64,000 nt of DNA from a virus (IMGVR_UViG_3300008266_009503:1-64000); one strand, 5' to 3'; shown: positions 25,165 to 32,428, numbered from the stretch's first letter. Notes: generated from the sequence alone by a model not told the origin. Numbers and translations: made by a program.

Positions 25165-25353
25165 TTATTGCTTAATATAGACTAACTTACCGCCTCTAGG
25201 ATTATTGTAGTAGTATCCGTTCGATGTTTTTATAGGTCTAATATAATCTTCCTCTTTGGATAACTCTACCAGTCCATTATTCACTACGGGTTTAGTACTT
25301 ACACATCCTGATAGGAGTAATAAGAGCAGTGCAACTTTCCAAACTAAGTTCAT
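25165..25353 (-). CDS. Small lipoprotein
   Basis: I use the internal ATG at 25353 (MNLVWKVALLLLLLSGCVS). It creates a perfect lipoprotein signal with lipobox LSGC, whereas the longer frame would run into the tRNA-Leu gene. The mature part is about 45 residues, with NGYYYNNPRGGKL near the end. It is probably exported and anchored in the outer membrane; possible roles are superinfection immunity or envelope modification. It lies between tRNA-like elements. Confidence 0.6.
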   Translation of the reverse strand: MNLVWKVALLLLLLSGCVSTKPVVNNGLVELSKEEDYIRPIKTSNGYYYNNPRGGKLVYIKQ

Positions 25354-25374
25354 ATGGATTTCTATTAACGTATG

Positions 25375-25456
25375 TGCCCTGAGTCGGACTCGAACCGACA
25401 TGCCTTGCGGCGCTAGATCCTAAGTCTAGTCTGTCTACCAATTTCAGCATCGGGGC
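25375..25456 (-). tRNA. tRNA-Leu (anticodon UAG)
   Basis: The acceptor stem GCCCCGA/TCAGGGC has one C-A mismatch and the discriminator base is A. The anticodon arm CTAGA-CTTAGGA-TCTAG gives anticodon UAG with U33 and G37. A long variable arm (GCGCCGCAAGGCAT) and T-arm GTCGG-TTCGAGT-CCGAC complete a class II tRNA of 82 nt. It reads CUN leucine codons. CCA is not encoded (ACATA follows). Confidence 0.85.
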
Positions 25457-25577
25457 TGGTCGGGTCTCTCCCCGTGGTCACTTTCTGAGTTTCATTACCG
25501 GCGGTCGCACTGTACCTAGCCTAGACAAGCTGTACAGATTCTCCATTTAGGGCCCTCTTTAAGTTACTTTCCCCTCG
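25457..25577 (-). other. Spacer between tRNA elements with hairpins
   Basis: No open frame is seen here. The stretch holds a perfect inverted repeat CTGTAC...GTACAG (about 25510-25537 on the plus strand) and CGGG...CCCG near 25460. It may be precursor RNA that is trimmed around the flanking tRNAs, or an unrecognised small RNA. Confidence 0.35.
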
Positions 25578-25655
25578 CAGTCAGGACAGGATTCGAACCT
25601 GTGACGTACCACCACGGAATGAAAATAATGTACAAAAACGTTCCGCCACCCGACT
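25578..25655 (-). tRNA. tRNA-like element, isotype not assignable
   Basis: The ends fold as a tRNA: acceptor AGTCGGG/CCTGACT with one G-U pair, T-arm ACAGG-TTCGAAT-CCTGT, and discriminator G. The 46-base interior does not give a standard D arm or anticodon arm. The best pairing is CGGAA...TTCCG with a 17-base T-rich loop. It could be a decayed tRNA or a tRNA mimic. Confidence 0.5.
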
Positions 25656-25788
25656 ATAGAGTGGGTCTATTCCCCACAGTCAGAAGAACTTGATACTTAC
25701 CTACGCACCGTGAGGTATTCTTCGTGTTCGTTCGCATTGCCTTAGCAGTGTCTAGTATGCCTTCGGTTGCCGTGCGTGTTAAAGTTTC
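25656..25788 (-). other. Structured spacer
   Basis: No open frame. It contains a GTGGG...CCCAC hairpin at about 25661-25677 and a 75-base segment at 25703-25777 closed by ACGCAC/GTGCGT. The latter has tRNA size but no T-loop. It could be an unrecognised small RNA. Confidence 0.3.
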
Positions 25789-26064
25789 TTATTTTCCATG
25801 AATTAAAAGTGATAAATAGATTCCTATAAGGGATCCTACTAATCCACCTAAGGCGTAACCAAACCAGAGATGCCAAGAGTCTTCAGACTTAGCTATCTTC
25901 TTAATAATAAAGAAGCTAAAAGAAGCCAAAACAAAATCTGATATTCCACTCCAAAAGTAACTTGCTTGCGCAACTGCTCTATAGTTAACAACTATTAATC
26001 CGTAATTAATGACTTGAGTAAAAAACAATAGGCTCATGTCTTTAAAATCTTTCCATGTTTTCAT
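25789..26064 (-). CDS. Multi-pass membrane protein, 91 residues
   Basis: Two to three hydrophobic stretches are visible: LLFFTQVINYGLIVV, SDFVLASFSFFIIKK and WFGYALGGLVGSLIGIYLSLLI. It has a short charged N-terminus (MKTWKDFKD). It lies alone between two tRNA-like elements. Small phage membrane proteins in such positions often act in host takeover or superinfection exclusion. No family is recognised. Confidence 0.6.
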   Translation of the reverse strand: MKTWKDFKDMSLLFFTQVINYGLIVVNYRAVAQASYFWSGISDFVLASFSFFIIKKIAKSEDSWHLWFGYALGGLVGSLIGIYLSLLIHGK

Positions 26065-26078
26065 ATAAAAATCATTTG

Positions 26079-26149
26079 TAGTCAGGGCAGGATTCGAACC
26101 TACAACGGAAACTATCGCAACCGCTTTTCCAAGTTTAAGCTACCTGACT
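26079..26149 (-). tRNA. tRNA-like element, isotype not assignable
   Basis: A perfect seven-pair acceptor AGTCAGG/CCTGACT, D-arm GCTT-AAACTTGGAA-AAGC, and T-arm GTAGG-TTCGAAT-CCTGC are present, with discriminator A. The 19 bases between D and T arms are three to four short of a normal anticodon arm plus variable loop and do not pair. An alternative pairing GGAAA/TTTCC crosses the D arm. It is shorter (71 nt) than a normal tRNA. Confidence 0.5.
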
Positions 26150-26276
26150 ATTTAGGAAAGCAGAAGATGGGTGAGTGGACATCTGCTTTTATGATTGGCG
26201 TTTCTAACCGAGTTTCCAATCAACCTTTTAGACTTCACTGTGTTCAGAAGTTTAGTTACTGTTCTATGACTAGTTT
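26150..26276 (-). other. Structured spacer
   Basis: No open frame. The stretch includes a perfect GATTGG...CCAATC inverted repeat (about 26194-26222), ACTTC...GAAGT (about 26232-26251) and the right-hand member of a 13-bp inverted repeat that recurs beyond the next gene. Confidence 0.35.
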
Positions 26277-26588
26277 TTATTTTTTATTAATTAACCTGTT
26301 TTCTAACTTGTCTAATCTAGAATCTAATTGACCGAATATTTCTTTTTCAAATAAATCTACCCTCCGGTGAATTTGTGTATTCTCTTCGGCTATACTTTGA
26401 TAAATTTGATTGATGGCTGTATTAAGGTATCTTTGAATTTCATCTAATTCATTTTTTACTTTGATTACCTTAACGAAAGCATAAGTTGCAACTACAGTTA
26501 AAGCTATAACCACAATAAATGCTATCCCTAAAATAAATGATAGTGTTTCCATAATTTATTTCTCCTTTATGTCAAAGAACAGTAACTA
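26253..26588. repeat. 13-bp perfect inverted repeat flanking a small membrane gene
   Basis: TAGTTACTGTTCT at 26253-26265 is the exact reverse complement of AGAACAGTAACTA at 26576-26588. The 91-residue membrane gene 26277-26552 lies between. In RNA the two arms could pair and loop out the gene. Confidence 0.75.
26277..26552 (-). CDS. Membrane-anchored coiled-coil protein, 91 residues
   Basis: An N-terminal hydrophobic segment (LSFILGIAFIVVIALTVVATYAFV) is followed by a charged helical region with heptads (KNELDEIQRYLNTAINQ, VDLFEKEIFGQLDSRLDKLENRL). The layout resembles phage i-spanin- or toxin/immunity-type small proteins. It is flanked by a perfect 13-bp inverted repeat and by tRNA-like elements. 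Function unknown. Confidence 0.6.
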   Translation of the reverse strand: METLSFILGIAFIVVIALTVVATYAFVKVIKVKNELDEIQRYLNTAINQIYQSIAEENTQIHRRVDLFEKEIFGQLDSRLDKLENRLINKK

Positions 26589-26590
26589 GG

Positions 26591-26746
26591 CTGTCAGGGA
26601 AGGATTCGAACCTCCATGCTGTGATTCGGTAGTAGACAAAATAGCCGGCTTTGTGGTCAACCCATATCCAGTTACCTATCTCAAATTCAGCGCCCACGAG
26701 ACGAGTGGGTGTGTATGCCGTGGATATATCCTTTCACCACCTGACA
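26591..26746 (-). tRNA. tRNA-like element with about 100-nt expanded interior
   Basis: The ends form acceptor TGTCAGG/CCTGACA, a D-arm GTG-AAAGGATATATC-CAC, and T-arm GGAGG-TTCGAAT-CCTTC with discriminator G. Between D and T arms lie about 103 bases instead of about 25-40, including a hairpin CCCAC-TCGTCTC-GTGGG and an ACAAA...TTTGT stem. It may be a tRNA with an intron or insertion, or a tRNA-ended small RNA. The hairpin loop lacks U33. Confidence 0.45.
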
Positions 26747-26751
26747 ATTAA

Positions 26752-26979
26752 TTAAAATATGTCGTTATTCCTTCTCTTAGCTTCTTCGGCTTCTTTGTAG
26801 ATACGAATCCAAATAAGAGTAATGTCGACAATAGCGAGTACGGGTGCAAAGACTATAATAGCAAGAGTTTCTAATCCCGGTGTAGTACCAGTGACGCCGT
26901 CCATAGAAGTACGTTTATAACTCTTAAAGACTCTCCAAAGACAGTACGTAACACTTACAAGATAGATATAAAAAAACAT
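26752..26979 (-). CDS. Small two-pass membrane protein, 75 residues
   Basis: There are hydrophobic segments at the start (FFYIYLVSVTYCLWRVF) and around residues 35-60 (LETLAIIVFAPVLAIVDITLIWI), followed by a charged KEAEEAKRRN tail. A Cys is present in the first segment. It lies between the tRNA-like element and tRNA-Leu(UAA). It has no recognised family and could be another host-envelope effector. Confidence 0.55.
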   Translation of the reverse strand: MFFYIYLVSVTYCLWRVFKSYKRTSMDGVTGTTPGLETLAIIVFAPVLAIVDITLIWIRIYKEAEEAKRRNNDIF

Positions 26980-26993
26980 AATTTAAACTTTAG

Positions 26994-27079
26994 TACCGGG
27001 AGCGGGACTCGAACCCGCACGGGCTTTTTCTGCCCAAAGGATTTTAAGTCCTCCTCGGCTACCTTTACGACACCCCGGC
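26994..27079 (-). tRNA. tRNA-Leu (anticodon UAA)
   Basis: Acceptor GCCGGGG/TCCCGGT has two G-U pairs; discriminator A. The anticodon arm GAGGA-CTTAAAA-TCCTT gives UAA with U33 and A37. A 17-base variable arm (TGGGCAGAAAAAGCCCG) and T-arm GCGGG-TTCGAGT-CCCGC complete a clean 86-nt class II tRNA. It reads UUA/UUG leucine codons, which are common in this AT-rich genome. Confidence 0.9.
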
Positions 27080-27094
27080 ATTGATTATAAAATG

Positions 27095-27537
27095 TGGACC
27101 TAGCAGGACTCGAACCTGCGTCTCCGAAAGCGATAATAATACTAACGTCTCACATGCTTAGTACTGTATTTCTACTGCACCGTAGGGCTGACCTTTATGG
27201 TCGTTTCCACCACCTAGTTTACCAACTAGGAAATTACCTATCTTTTTACGACTTTAGCTTCAGTCGGAGAGATGATTCAAGATGTCTCGAAGTCTCCCAT
27301 TCCACGGTCCTTATTTAGCGAGTCGATCGTGAACGCTCAGAGTAGTTCTGTTCCTAGGTTACTCACCCGAGGCTAATTAGGCTGCTAGAGCGTAATCAGC
27401 GCCTACGAAAGACATTACGTCATCGAAGGTCATTGTTGACATTTCGTCAGTTATTGTTTGCAGTTTTTTAAGGCGACTCTACCAAACGCCTGCATGTAGT
27501 ATTACCTCAACATCCGGATCAATTCCAAGATAGGCCC
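27095..27537 (-). ncRNA. ssrA: Transfer-messenger RNA (tmRNA)
   Basis: The 5' end GGGCCTA pairs with TAGGTCC at the 3' end (one G-U), and the discriminator is A. The 3' half shows the conserved ACTAAGCATGT, the TTTCGGA...CGCAGG-TTCGAGT-CCTGC T-arm and the acceptor, as in bacterial tmRNA. The 5' half shows the TTGGAATTGA counterpart of the usual GGATTCGA. A tag frame ends in codons for ADYALAA followed by TAA. At about 443 nt it is longer than most (about 360-400). It rescues stalled ribosomes with SmpB. CCA is not encoded. A CTATTTATT element lies about 20 bases upstream of the 5' end. Confidence 0.85.
27377..27448 (-). other. tmRNA tag reading frame, up to 23 codons
   Basis: After CAATAACT, the position of the resume codon in Bacteroidota tmRNAs, the frame GAC GAA ATG ... 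runs 23 sense codons to TAA. The product begins Asp-Glu-Met, contains FDDVMSFVG, and ends ADYALAA. The common Bacteroidota tag is about nine residues (G/D-E-x-x-YALAA), so about 14 residues appear inserted between the start and the YALAA degron. A later resume codon would give a shorter tag. Confidence 0.65.
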
Positions 27538-27556
27538 ATATGTACAAAGAACTTAT

Positions 27557-27565
27557 AATAAATAG
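27557..27565 (-). promoter_or_regulatory. CTATTTATT element upstream of tmRNA
   Basis: An exact CTATTTATT copy about 20 bases 5' of the tmRNA. Since tmRNA has no ribosome-binding site at its 5' end, this argues that the element is transcriptional rather than translational. Confidence 0.4.
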
Positions 27566-27621
27566 TAAAAGGAGTTTCAACGGTATCCTTTCCGAGCGTT
27601 ACCCTCGACATCTCGGGATTG

Positions 27622-27786
27622 TTATTTAGCTACTGCACTATCAGCAGCAATTTGAGCTACAGTCGAATCAACTGCACCAACAGCACTGTCAACTTGAACA
27701 GCAACTGAGTCGGTGGTTACTTCTGTAGAAGTACCTCCACAAGCAGCCAAAGCTACGATTGCGAAAATTGCGATTACTTTTTTCAT
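27622..27786 (-). CDS. Very small lipoprotein (54 residues)
   Basis: The frame from ATG 27786 encodes MKKVIAIFAIVALAAC followed by a Ser/Thr/Val/Ala-rich, acidic mature part with imperfect repeats of a DS.V..V motif (TTDSVAVQVDSAVGAVDS in part). Lipobox LAAC sits at Cys16. Such tiny lipoproteins are typical of Bacteroidota genomes and may alter the host envelope. It is followed by the tmRNA. Confidence 0.7.
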   Translation of the reverse strand: MKKVIAIFAIVALAACGGTSTEVTTDSVAVQVDSAVGAVDSTVAQIAADSAVAK

Positions 27787-27812
27787 TTTTCTTTTTTTAG
27801 TTAATAAATAAA

Positions 27813-28064
27813 TTATCTGAATTGTGATAATACTTGAGTCAGTTGCGGTTTAGACATTACACCGGAGTTTCTATAAACTATACTACCGTTACTCTCTACT
27901 AGGATAGTAGGAACGCTAGTAATACCGTACTTTTGTGCGAGATCTTTTTGAGTATCTACATCGACAATATTTACATTAATTCCAAGCTCTGACTGAACCT
28001 GTTGTAAGGTAGGTCTAAACATTTTGCAAGGGGAGCACCGTGATGCTGTAAAATAAAATACCAT
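27813..28064 (-). CDS. Thioredoxin-like protein
   Basis: This 83-residue thioredoxin fold has the active-site motif RCSPCKMF (CSPC, where thioredoxin has CGPC), the cis-proline loop GITSVPTILV, and the start MVFYFTAS. It is short, lacking the first strand. It could reduce the ribonucleotide reductase or other phage proteins. The changed middle residue may shift its redox potential. Confidence 0.8.
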   Translation of the reverse strand: MVFYFTASRCSPCKMFRPTLQQVQSELGINVNIVDVDTQKDLAQKYGITSVPTILVESNGSIVYRNSGVMSKPQLTQVLSQFR

Positions 28065-28091
28065 TTATCTTCTTTTTATAAAAATATGAAC

Positions 28092-28433
28092 TTATTCTGG
28101 ATCTTCCAACTTCAACGAATACTTTTCTTGAACTCCCGGTATGGCACTCATTGTAAATTCTACTCTGTAAGTTGAGTTTAGAGTTGTTACAAGATAATAT
28201 CCTTGATGTTCTTCAATTTTCTTTACTTCGGAGGTATGAAAATATCTATCCGGACCATCTAAAATAAAGAAGCATTGATACTTGTTAGACAACTCTAAAT
28301 GTAAAATACCCTCTTTCACAGCTCCCTCGTAGATTTGATTTGGATGTTCTCCGAAAAACCTATTGTCTCTAAGTTTTGTGAGCTTTAGTGGAATTTTTGC
28401 GTACTTATCAAAGTCTATTAATTTCTTTTCCAT
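28092..28433 (-). CDS. Hypothetical 113-residue protein
   Basis: This beta-rich protein has strands such as GILHLELSNKYQCFFIL and YYLVTTLNSTYRVEFTM. It has no signal or membrane segment. It lies between the phosphoesterase and thioredoxin genes with one-base spacing, so it is co-transcribed with them. No family is recognised. Confidence 0.5.
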   Translation of the reverse strand: MEKKLIDFDKYAKIPLKLTKLRDNRFFGEHPNQIYEGAVKEGILHLELSNKYQCFFILDGPDRYFHTSEVKKIEEHQGYYLVTTLNSTYRVEFTMSAIPGVQEKYSLKLEDPE

Positions 28434-28434
28434 A

Positions 28435-29172
28435 TTATAAAATGTTTATTTCTCTATTACTCCAATCAGCTTCTACTTCCCAGGGTTTATTAGACGGATA
28501 GTAAAACTCATCACAAGTACTAGCATTGAAGTAATGTGTATCCACATCATAGTCGTACCCGTAACTCTCATGTATATGTCCACTTATGTGTATAAGAGGT
28601 TTTACCTTCTGTACAGCAGTCCGTAACTGATCACATCCCACATACTCTTGTGTCCCTGGAATATAATCTAACTTATAAGAAACTGGTCCGTGTGTAACTA
28701 CTACATCTGTTTCTTGCGGTATTTGATCCCACACTTCCCAAATCTCAGCTCCTCTATGCTTATTAAAAGCCCACCTGTCTCCGTGAAACCAAGGAGTAAT
28801 TGGAGACCCCCAGATATTAACTCCCCCTATGTTTACCGAACTATTTTCTAAGTAAGCTACGTTTGAAGGTAAGCCGAGCAACTCTTTTTGAAGCCAAACC
28901 GGCTTTACACCTTCCGTATCATCTTCGTAACGGTTAAACTTAGGATCAAAAGAACGGTCATGGTTTCCAGCTACGAAGACAATACCGTAAGTATAGTTAC
29001 TCGCAAACTTAGTACACCACTCCAAAAAGCTTTCTACTTCGTCTTTTCCTCCAACTCCGGAAAAATCTCCTGCATGGATAAGCAAATCTCCAGGGGGAAG
29101 AAAATAGTTTGTTCCTTTAGAAGTTAAGTGTTTATGCCTGTTATGTGTATCACTAATTAAAACTAATTTCAT
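28435..29172 (-). CDS. Calcineurin-like metallophosphoesterase
   Basis: The dinuclear-metal motifs are in order: DTHNRH (D-x-H), HAGDFSGVGG (GD), VAGNHDRSF (GNHD), VVTHGPVS (H) and HISGHIHES (GH-x-H). The 245-residue, single-domain form resembles phage and bacterial enzymes that hydrolyse phosphodiesters such as cyclic nucleotides or RNA 2',3' phosphates. It may act on a host signal or nucleotide second messenger. Substrate unknown. Confidence 0.85.
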   Translation of the reverse strand: MKLVLISDTHNRHKHLTSKGTNYFLPPGDLLIHAGDFSGVGGKDEVESFLEWCTKFASNYTYGIVFVAGNHDRSFDPKFNRYEDDTEGVKPVWLQKELLGLPSNVAYLENSSVNIGGVNIWGSPITPWFHGDRWAFNKHRGAEIWEVWDQIPQETDVVVTHGPVSYKLDYIPGTQEYVGCDQLRTAVQKVKPLIHISGHIHESYGYDYDVDTHYFNASTCDEFYYPSNKPWEVEADWSNREINIL

Positions 29173-29235
29173 CTCCTAAATATATGGATTCTTTACTGAA
29201 ATGCCTAATATAAATAGAACTTTGAGAGAAACTAA

Positions 29236-30900
29236 TTAGAAATTACCCATATTCATCTCTTCTTCCTTCTTTTTATCGTCTTTTTTCTCAAAAATAACTG
29301 ATTCAGTAGTAAGAATTGTTCCGGCAACAGAAGCTGCATTTTCGATAGCAGTACGTGTTACTTTAGCTGGATCGAGAAGACCTGATTCTTGGGCTGTAAC
29401 TACGTTTTGAGTCTTAGCATTATAGGTAAACAGCATATCTTCACCGCCATTACCTACTAAGTCCATCCTAGCATCAGCAACTTCTCTGAGAATAGAGTAG
29501 TAATCTTCTATTCCGCAGTTACTGAGAATTGTTTTAAATGGCTGAAAGCATGCTTTACGTACTATATCAAAGCCAAGCATTTCATCTGCAGAGACTTCTT
29601 TTGGTTTAATTGAAAGACCGTTAAATGCTTCGATAAGAGCAATGCCTCCTCCGGGTACTACCCCTTCTACGAGTGCTGCTTTAGTAGCAAATAAAGCATC
29701 TTCTACTCTATCTCTTTTCTCTTTAATTTCGATATCAGAGTTACCGCCTACTGAAATAATAGCTACACCGCCTACCAGTTTTCCAAGCCTTTCTTGAAGC
29801 TTTTCTTTTTCGTAGAAAGAAGTAGCTTTTTCAACCTGATCTTTAATCTCTTCTGCTCTTGCACCAATCGCTTCTACAGTTCCTTGTCCGTCTACTACTG
29901 TAGTGTTTTCTTTAGATACGTTAACTATCCTAGCTTTTCCAAACATTTCTACAAGCTGTATAGGAGTAAGTTTGTCGAGTTTATGTCCTTTGTTCTTAGA
30001 AATAACTTGGCCTCCTGTTAGGATAGCTAGATCTTCTAGAATCAATGTACGCCTTTCTCCAAAATCGGGAGCTTTTACTGCTACTACACTTACAACTCCT
30101 CTCATTTTATTTACGATCAAAGTAGCCAACGCCTCATCTTCAATATCTTCTGCTACAACAAGGATAGATTTACTATCAGAATTAGCTTTACTCAAAGCAT
30201 TGAGAAGTTCTGCAGCTTTTGTAATACGTCCGTCGTAGATCATAATATACGGCTCATTTAGTACAGCCTGCATACTTGTATTATTCGTAACAAAGTACGG
30301 AGATTTATAACCTCTATCAAATTGCATACCTTCTACGATCTCAAGACTTGTCTCTCCTGTTTTAGATTCTTCGATAGTAACAATACCTTCACGGCCTACT
30401 TTCTCAATCGCCGTAGAAATTAACTCACCTACCTCGGTGTCATTATTAGCTGAAATAGTAGCTACTTGCTTAATTTGATCTTGAGAGGCAATATCCTTAG
30501 CAATCTCTTTAAGCCTGCTAACAACCTGTCCTACATACTTATCAATACCTTTTTTTACTTCTACGGGATTAGAACCTTGGTTAATCAACTTCAGACCCTC
30601 TTCTACCATAGTAGTAGCAAGTAGAGTGGAAGTTGTAGTACCATCGCCTGCTTCGTTAGCAGACTTAATGGATACCTGTTTTACAAGCTGTGCACCGAGA
30701 TCTTCTACTTGATCTTCTAATTCATGAAAAGAACGAGCAACTGTAACACCATCCTTAGTTACTTTAACCTCTCCTGATTGTTCTTTAATTAAGACTGTTC
30801 TACCTCCAGGGCCTAGTGTGGAAGAAACTGATTGATTTAGTTTCTTAATACCTGCTAGTAGTTTGTTCTTTAATTCTGTTCCGAAAACTGTTGTTGTCAT
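29236..30900 (-). CDS. groEL: GroEL-type chaperonin
   Basis: The 554 residues align throughout with group I chaperonin: [10 protein letters not shown], the ATP loop [25 protein letters not shown], the apical [20 protein letters not shown], and [12 protein letters not shown] near the end. It ends in an acidic, Lys-rich tail with MNMGNF in place of GGM repeats. It folds nascent phage proteins in a 14-mer cage with GroES. Its partner lies two bases upstream, so both are made from one mRNA. Confidence 0.95.
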   Translation of the reverse strand: MTTTVFGTELKNKLLAGIKKLNQSVSSTLGPGGRTVLIKEQSGEVKVTKDGVTVARSFHELEDQVEDLGAQLVKQVSIKSANEAGDGTTTSTLLATTMVEEGLKLINQGSNPVEVKKGIDKYVGQVVSRLKEIAKDIASQDQIKQVATISANNDTEVGELISTAIEKVGREGIVTIEESKTGETSLEIVEGMQFDRGYKSPYFVTNNTSMQAVLNEPYIMIYDGRITKAAELLNALSKANSDSKSILVVAEDIEDEALATLIVNKMRGVVSVVAVKAPDFGERRTLILEDLAILTGGQVISKNKGHKLDKLTPIQLVEMFGKARIVNVSKENTTVVDGQGTVEAIGARAEEIKDQVEKATSFYEKEKLQERLGKLVGGVAIISVGGNSDIEIKEKRDRVEDALFATKAALVEGVVPGGGIALIEAFNGLSIKPKEVSADEMLGFDIVRKACFQPFKTILSNCGIEDYYSILREVADARMDLVGNGGEDMLFTYNAKTQNVVTAQESGLLDPAKVTRTAIENAASVAGTILTTESVIFEKKDDKKKEEEMNMGNF

Positions 30901-30901
30901 A

Positions 30902-31192
30902 TTAAGCTATTTTTGAGTAAATGTCTTGTTCTTTGCAAATAAAATATTCGTCACCTTCTACTGTAATTCTTACAGAACCTAACTTTGGAATAAGGACTTT
31001 ATCTCCAACGGAGAGTTGAGAAGGTACAAACTTATCTGAGTTGTAGTTATAAGTTTCTGAAATAGAAACTACTTCTCCCATCTCTGGTCTTTCTTTTCCG
31101 AGATCTGGAATAACAATGTTACCGTACATCTGTTCTTCCTCTTCGATCGGTTTAATAACGATGTAACCGTTTAGTGGACTTAAATTACTCAT
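30902..31192 (-). CDS. groES: GroES-type co-chaperonin
   Basis: Its 96 residues match GroES/gp31-like co-chaperonins: NGYIVIKPIEEEE start, a mobile loop region (EEQMYGNIVIPDLG), GEVVSIS strand, and SVGDKVLIPKLGSVRI near the end. It caps the GroEL ring. It precedes groEL by two bases. Phage co-chaperonins may enlarge the cage for big capsid proteins. Confidence 0.9.
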   Translation of the reverse strand: MSNLSPLNGYIVIKPIEEEEQMYGNIVIPDLGKERPEMGEVVSISETYNYNSDKFVPSQLSVGDKVLIPKLGSVRITVEGDEYFICKEQDIYSKIA

Positions 31193-31197
31193 GTTTT

Positions 31198-31386
31198 TTA
31201 TTTAAATTCTTCAATAATTTCTAAATCGGGGATAGTTTCAAGAAAGTATAGTACCCCGTCTTTCTTCAATACGGTATCGGCTCTAAGATATTCTTTCCAA
31301 GCATCTATGTTTGGATTCAAGTCTTCTCTTAGAAGTCTTTTAACTACAAAAATCTTATCTTGAAATTTAAGGAATTCTGATTTCAT
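31198..31386 (-). CDS. Hypothetical 62-residue protein
   Basis: This short charged protein starts MKSEFLKFQDKIFVV and has a DLEIIEEFK C-terminus, with alpha/beta pattern and no known motif. It lies between the groES and hsp20 genes, just after the inverted-repeat arm (31393-31408), so it belongs to the chaperone block. Function unknown. Confidence 0.45.
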   Translation of the reverse strand: MKSEFLKFQDKIFVVKRLLREDLNPNIDAWKEYLRADTVLKKDGVLYFLETIPDLEIIEEFK

Positions 31387-31392
31387 AACCTA

Positions 31393-31918
31393 GTACTTAG
31401 CAGGCCTTTTTTTATTTTTTCTGGGAAAGTGTTTTTAAAGGTTTAATTTCAACCTTACGTATAGCCTTTCCTTCAGCAACTGGAATGCCTAGTACAAGCA
31501 ATCCTTTATCGAGAGAAGCTTCTAGTTTGGAGAGATCAAACTTAGAAGAAATCTTCCAGCTTAAATCAAATCCAGATCTTTTAATTCCTCTGTATATTAT
31601 TGCTTCCTGGTCTATTGGTTTTGTTCTTTCGTATCTAATACGAAGCTGCTCTCCTTCAACGAGAATTTCAATATCTTCTTCGTTAAGACCTACTGCAGCA
31701 ATCTCAAAACGAATACCGTCTTGTGTTTCAAAGATGTCTACGGGGTGTGTAATTTTCTGTGTGATGTCGTAAAATTGCGGAGAAGCATTGAATAAATCTT
31801 TCCACAAAAGATCAAATTGATCCAATTCGAATGGTCTAATGAACGTCATAGTTTCAAGTTTGTGTTCCCTTCCGGTGAACGGTTAATTAATGTTTATAAC
31901 TGAAGGCCTGCTAAGTAC
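31393..31918. repeat. 16-bp perfect inverted repeat flanking the Hsp20 gene
   Basis: GTACTTAGCAGGCCTT at 31393-31408 is the exact reverse complement of AAGGCCTGCTAAGTAC at 31903-31918. The Hsp20 gene (31412-31849) lies exactly between. It could form a long-range RNA stem or mark a mobile cassette. Confidence 0.85.
31412..31849 (-). CDS. Hsp20 family small heat-shock protein
   Basis: The 145 residues carry an alpha-crystallin domain: GIRFEIAAVGLNEEDIEILVEGEQLRIRYE (in part) and the late GLLVLGIPVAE motif with KVEIK. It forms oligomers that hold unfolded proteins. Its position upstream of groES-groEL suggests a chaperone module, but it is bounded by a 16-bp inverted repeat, so it may have arrived separately. 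Confidence 0.85.
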   Translation of the reverse strand: MTFIRPFELDQFDLLWKDLFNASPQFYDITQKITHPVDIFETQDGIRFEIAAVGLNEEDIEILVEGEQLRIRYERTKPIDQEAIIYRGIKRSGFDLSWKISSKFDLSKLEASLDKGLLVLGIPVAEGKAIRKVEIKPLKTLSQKK

Positions 31919-31959
31919 CTTGTTTATTTTTGATAAATATATAGAACTCTGCAAAACAT

Positions 31960-32262
31960 TTATTTTTTCTCGGGTTTAATTTTTTCTAAGTATTCCCATA
32001 AAGACTCAAAACTCTGACAAATTAAGTTTTTATTTTCGTCCCAAGCTTCAAATCCTCTACTACCGTATTCATTTTCATAACAAAACCAACTCCACCAATC
32101 ATATCCCTCCTCTCCATACACTTCTTTAATCAACTCGGTAATTACAGCGTTGTACGGATCTACAAAATCTATTAAATCAATTCGCTTTGTGTATAACTCA
32201 CTTAACAATTCATCTTGCTGTTTAAGCTGCATTGTTATTTTTAAAAATCTTTCGTATGTCAT
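31960..32262 (-). CDS. Hypothetical 100-residue protein
   Basis: This is rich in Trp, Tyr and acidic residues (DWWSWFCYENEYGSRGFEAWDENK in part), with helical ends. It lies between a tRNA-like gene and the Hsp20 cassette. No motif is recognised. The aromatic cluster suggests a binding surface for a protein or a nucleotide. Confidence 0.45.
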   Translation of the reverse strand: MTYERFLKITMQLKQQDELLSELYTKRIDLIDFVDPYNAVITELIKEVYGEEGYDWWSWFCYENEYGSRGFEAWDENKNLICQSFESLWEYLEKIKPEKK

Positions 32263-32275
32263 AACTTAATTTTAG

Positions 32276-32369
32276 TAGTCAGGACAGGATTCGAACCTGT
32301 GTAAAGTTTACAAGCTTTAACTACCACATTCATTAGTGGTATGCGTTATACCTATTCCATCACCTGACT
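32276..32369 (-). tRNA. tRNA-like element, class II shape, anticodon uncertain
   Basis: Acceptor AGTCAGG/CCTGACT, D-arm ATG...CAT with GGT in the loop, long variable arm (TAAAG/CTTTA stem) and T-arm ACAGG-TTCGAAT-CCTGT give a 94-nt class II tRNA with discriminator A. The anticodon stem ACCAC/GTGGT closes an eight-base loop (TAATGAAT), so no triplet has both U33 and a purine at 37. A TTG-N20-TATCTTTAG promoter lies about 27 bases upstream, suggesting it is expressed. Confidence 0.6.
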
Positions 32370-32395
32370 ATTTGCTCTCTATACTCTTTAACAAC

Positions 32396-32427
32396 CTAAA
32401 GATAGAAGTTTTCTGTTAAAAAAACAA
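32396..32427 (-). promoter_or_regulatory. Promoter-like site TTG-N20-TATCTTTAG
   Basis: TATCTTTAG at 32396-32404 and TTG at 32425-32427 with 20 bases between them, on the minus strand. It faces the tRNA-like element 32276-32369 and lies between it and the polymerase gene stop. Confidence 0.55.
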
Positions 32428-32428
32428 C

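Noticed and set aside
25703-25777. A 75-base segment with ACGCAC/GTGCGT ends that could be a tRNA
   Set aside because: No T-loop (TTCGA-type) or proper D and anticodon arms; only a structured spacer is supported.
29794-30238. Two plus-strand frames over the GroEL gene
   Set aside because: GroEL on the minus strand is unmistakable; these frames arise from its codon structure.
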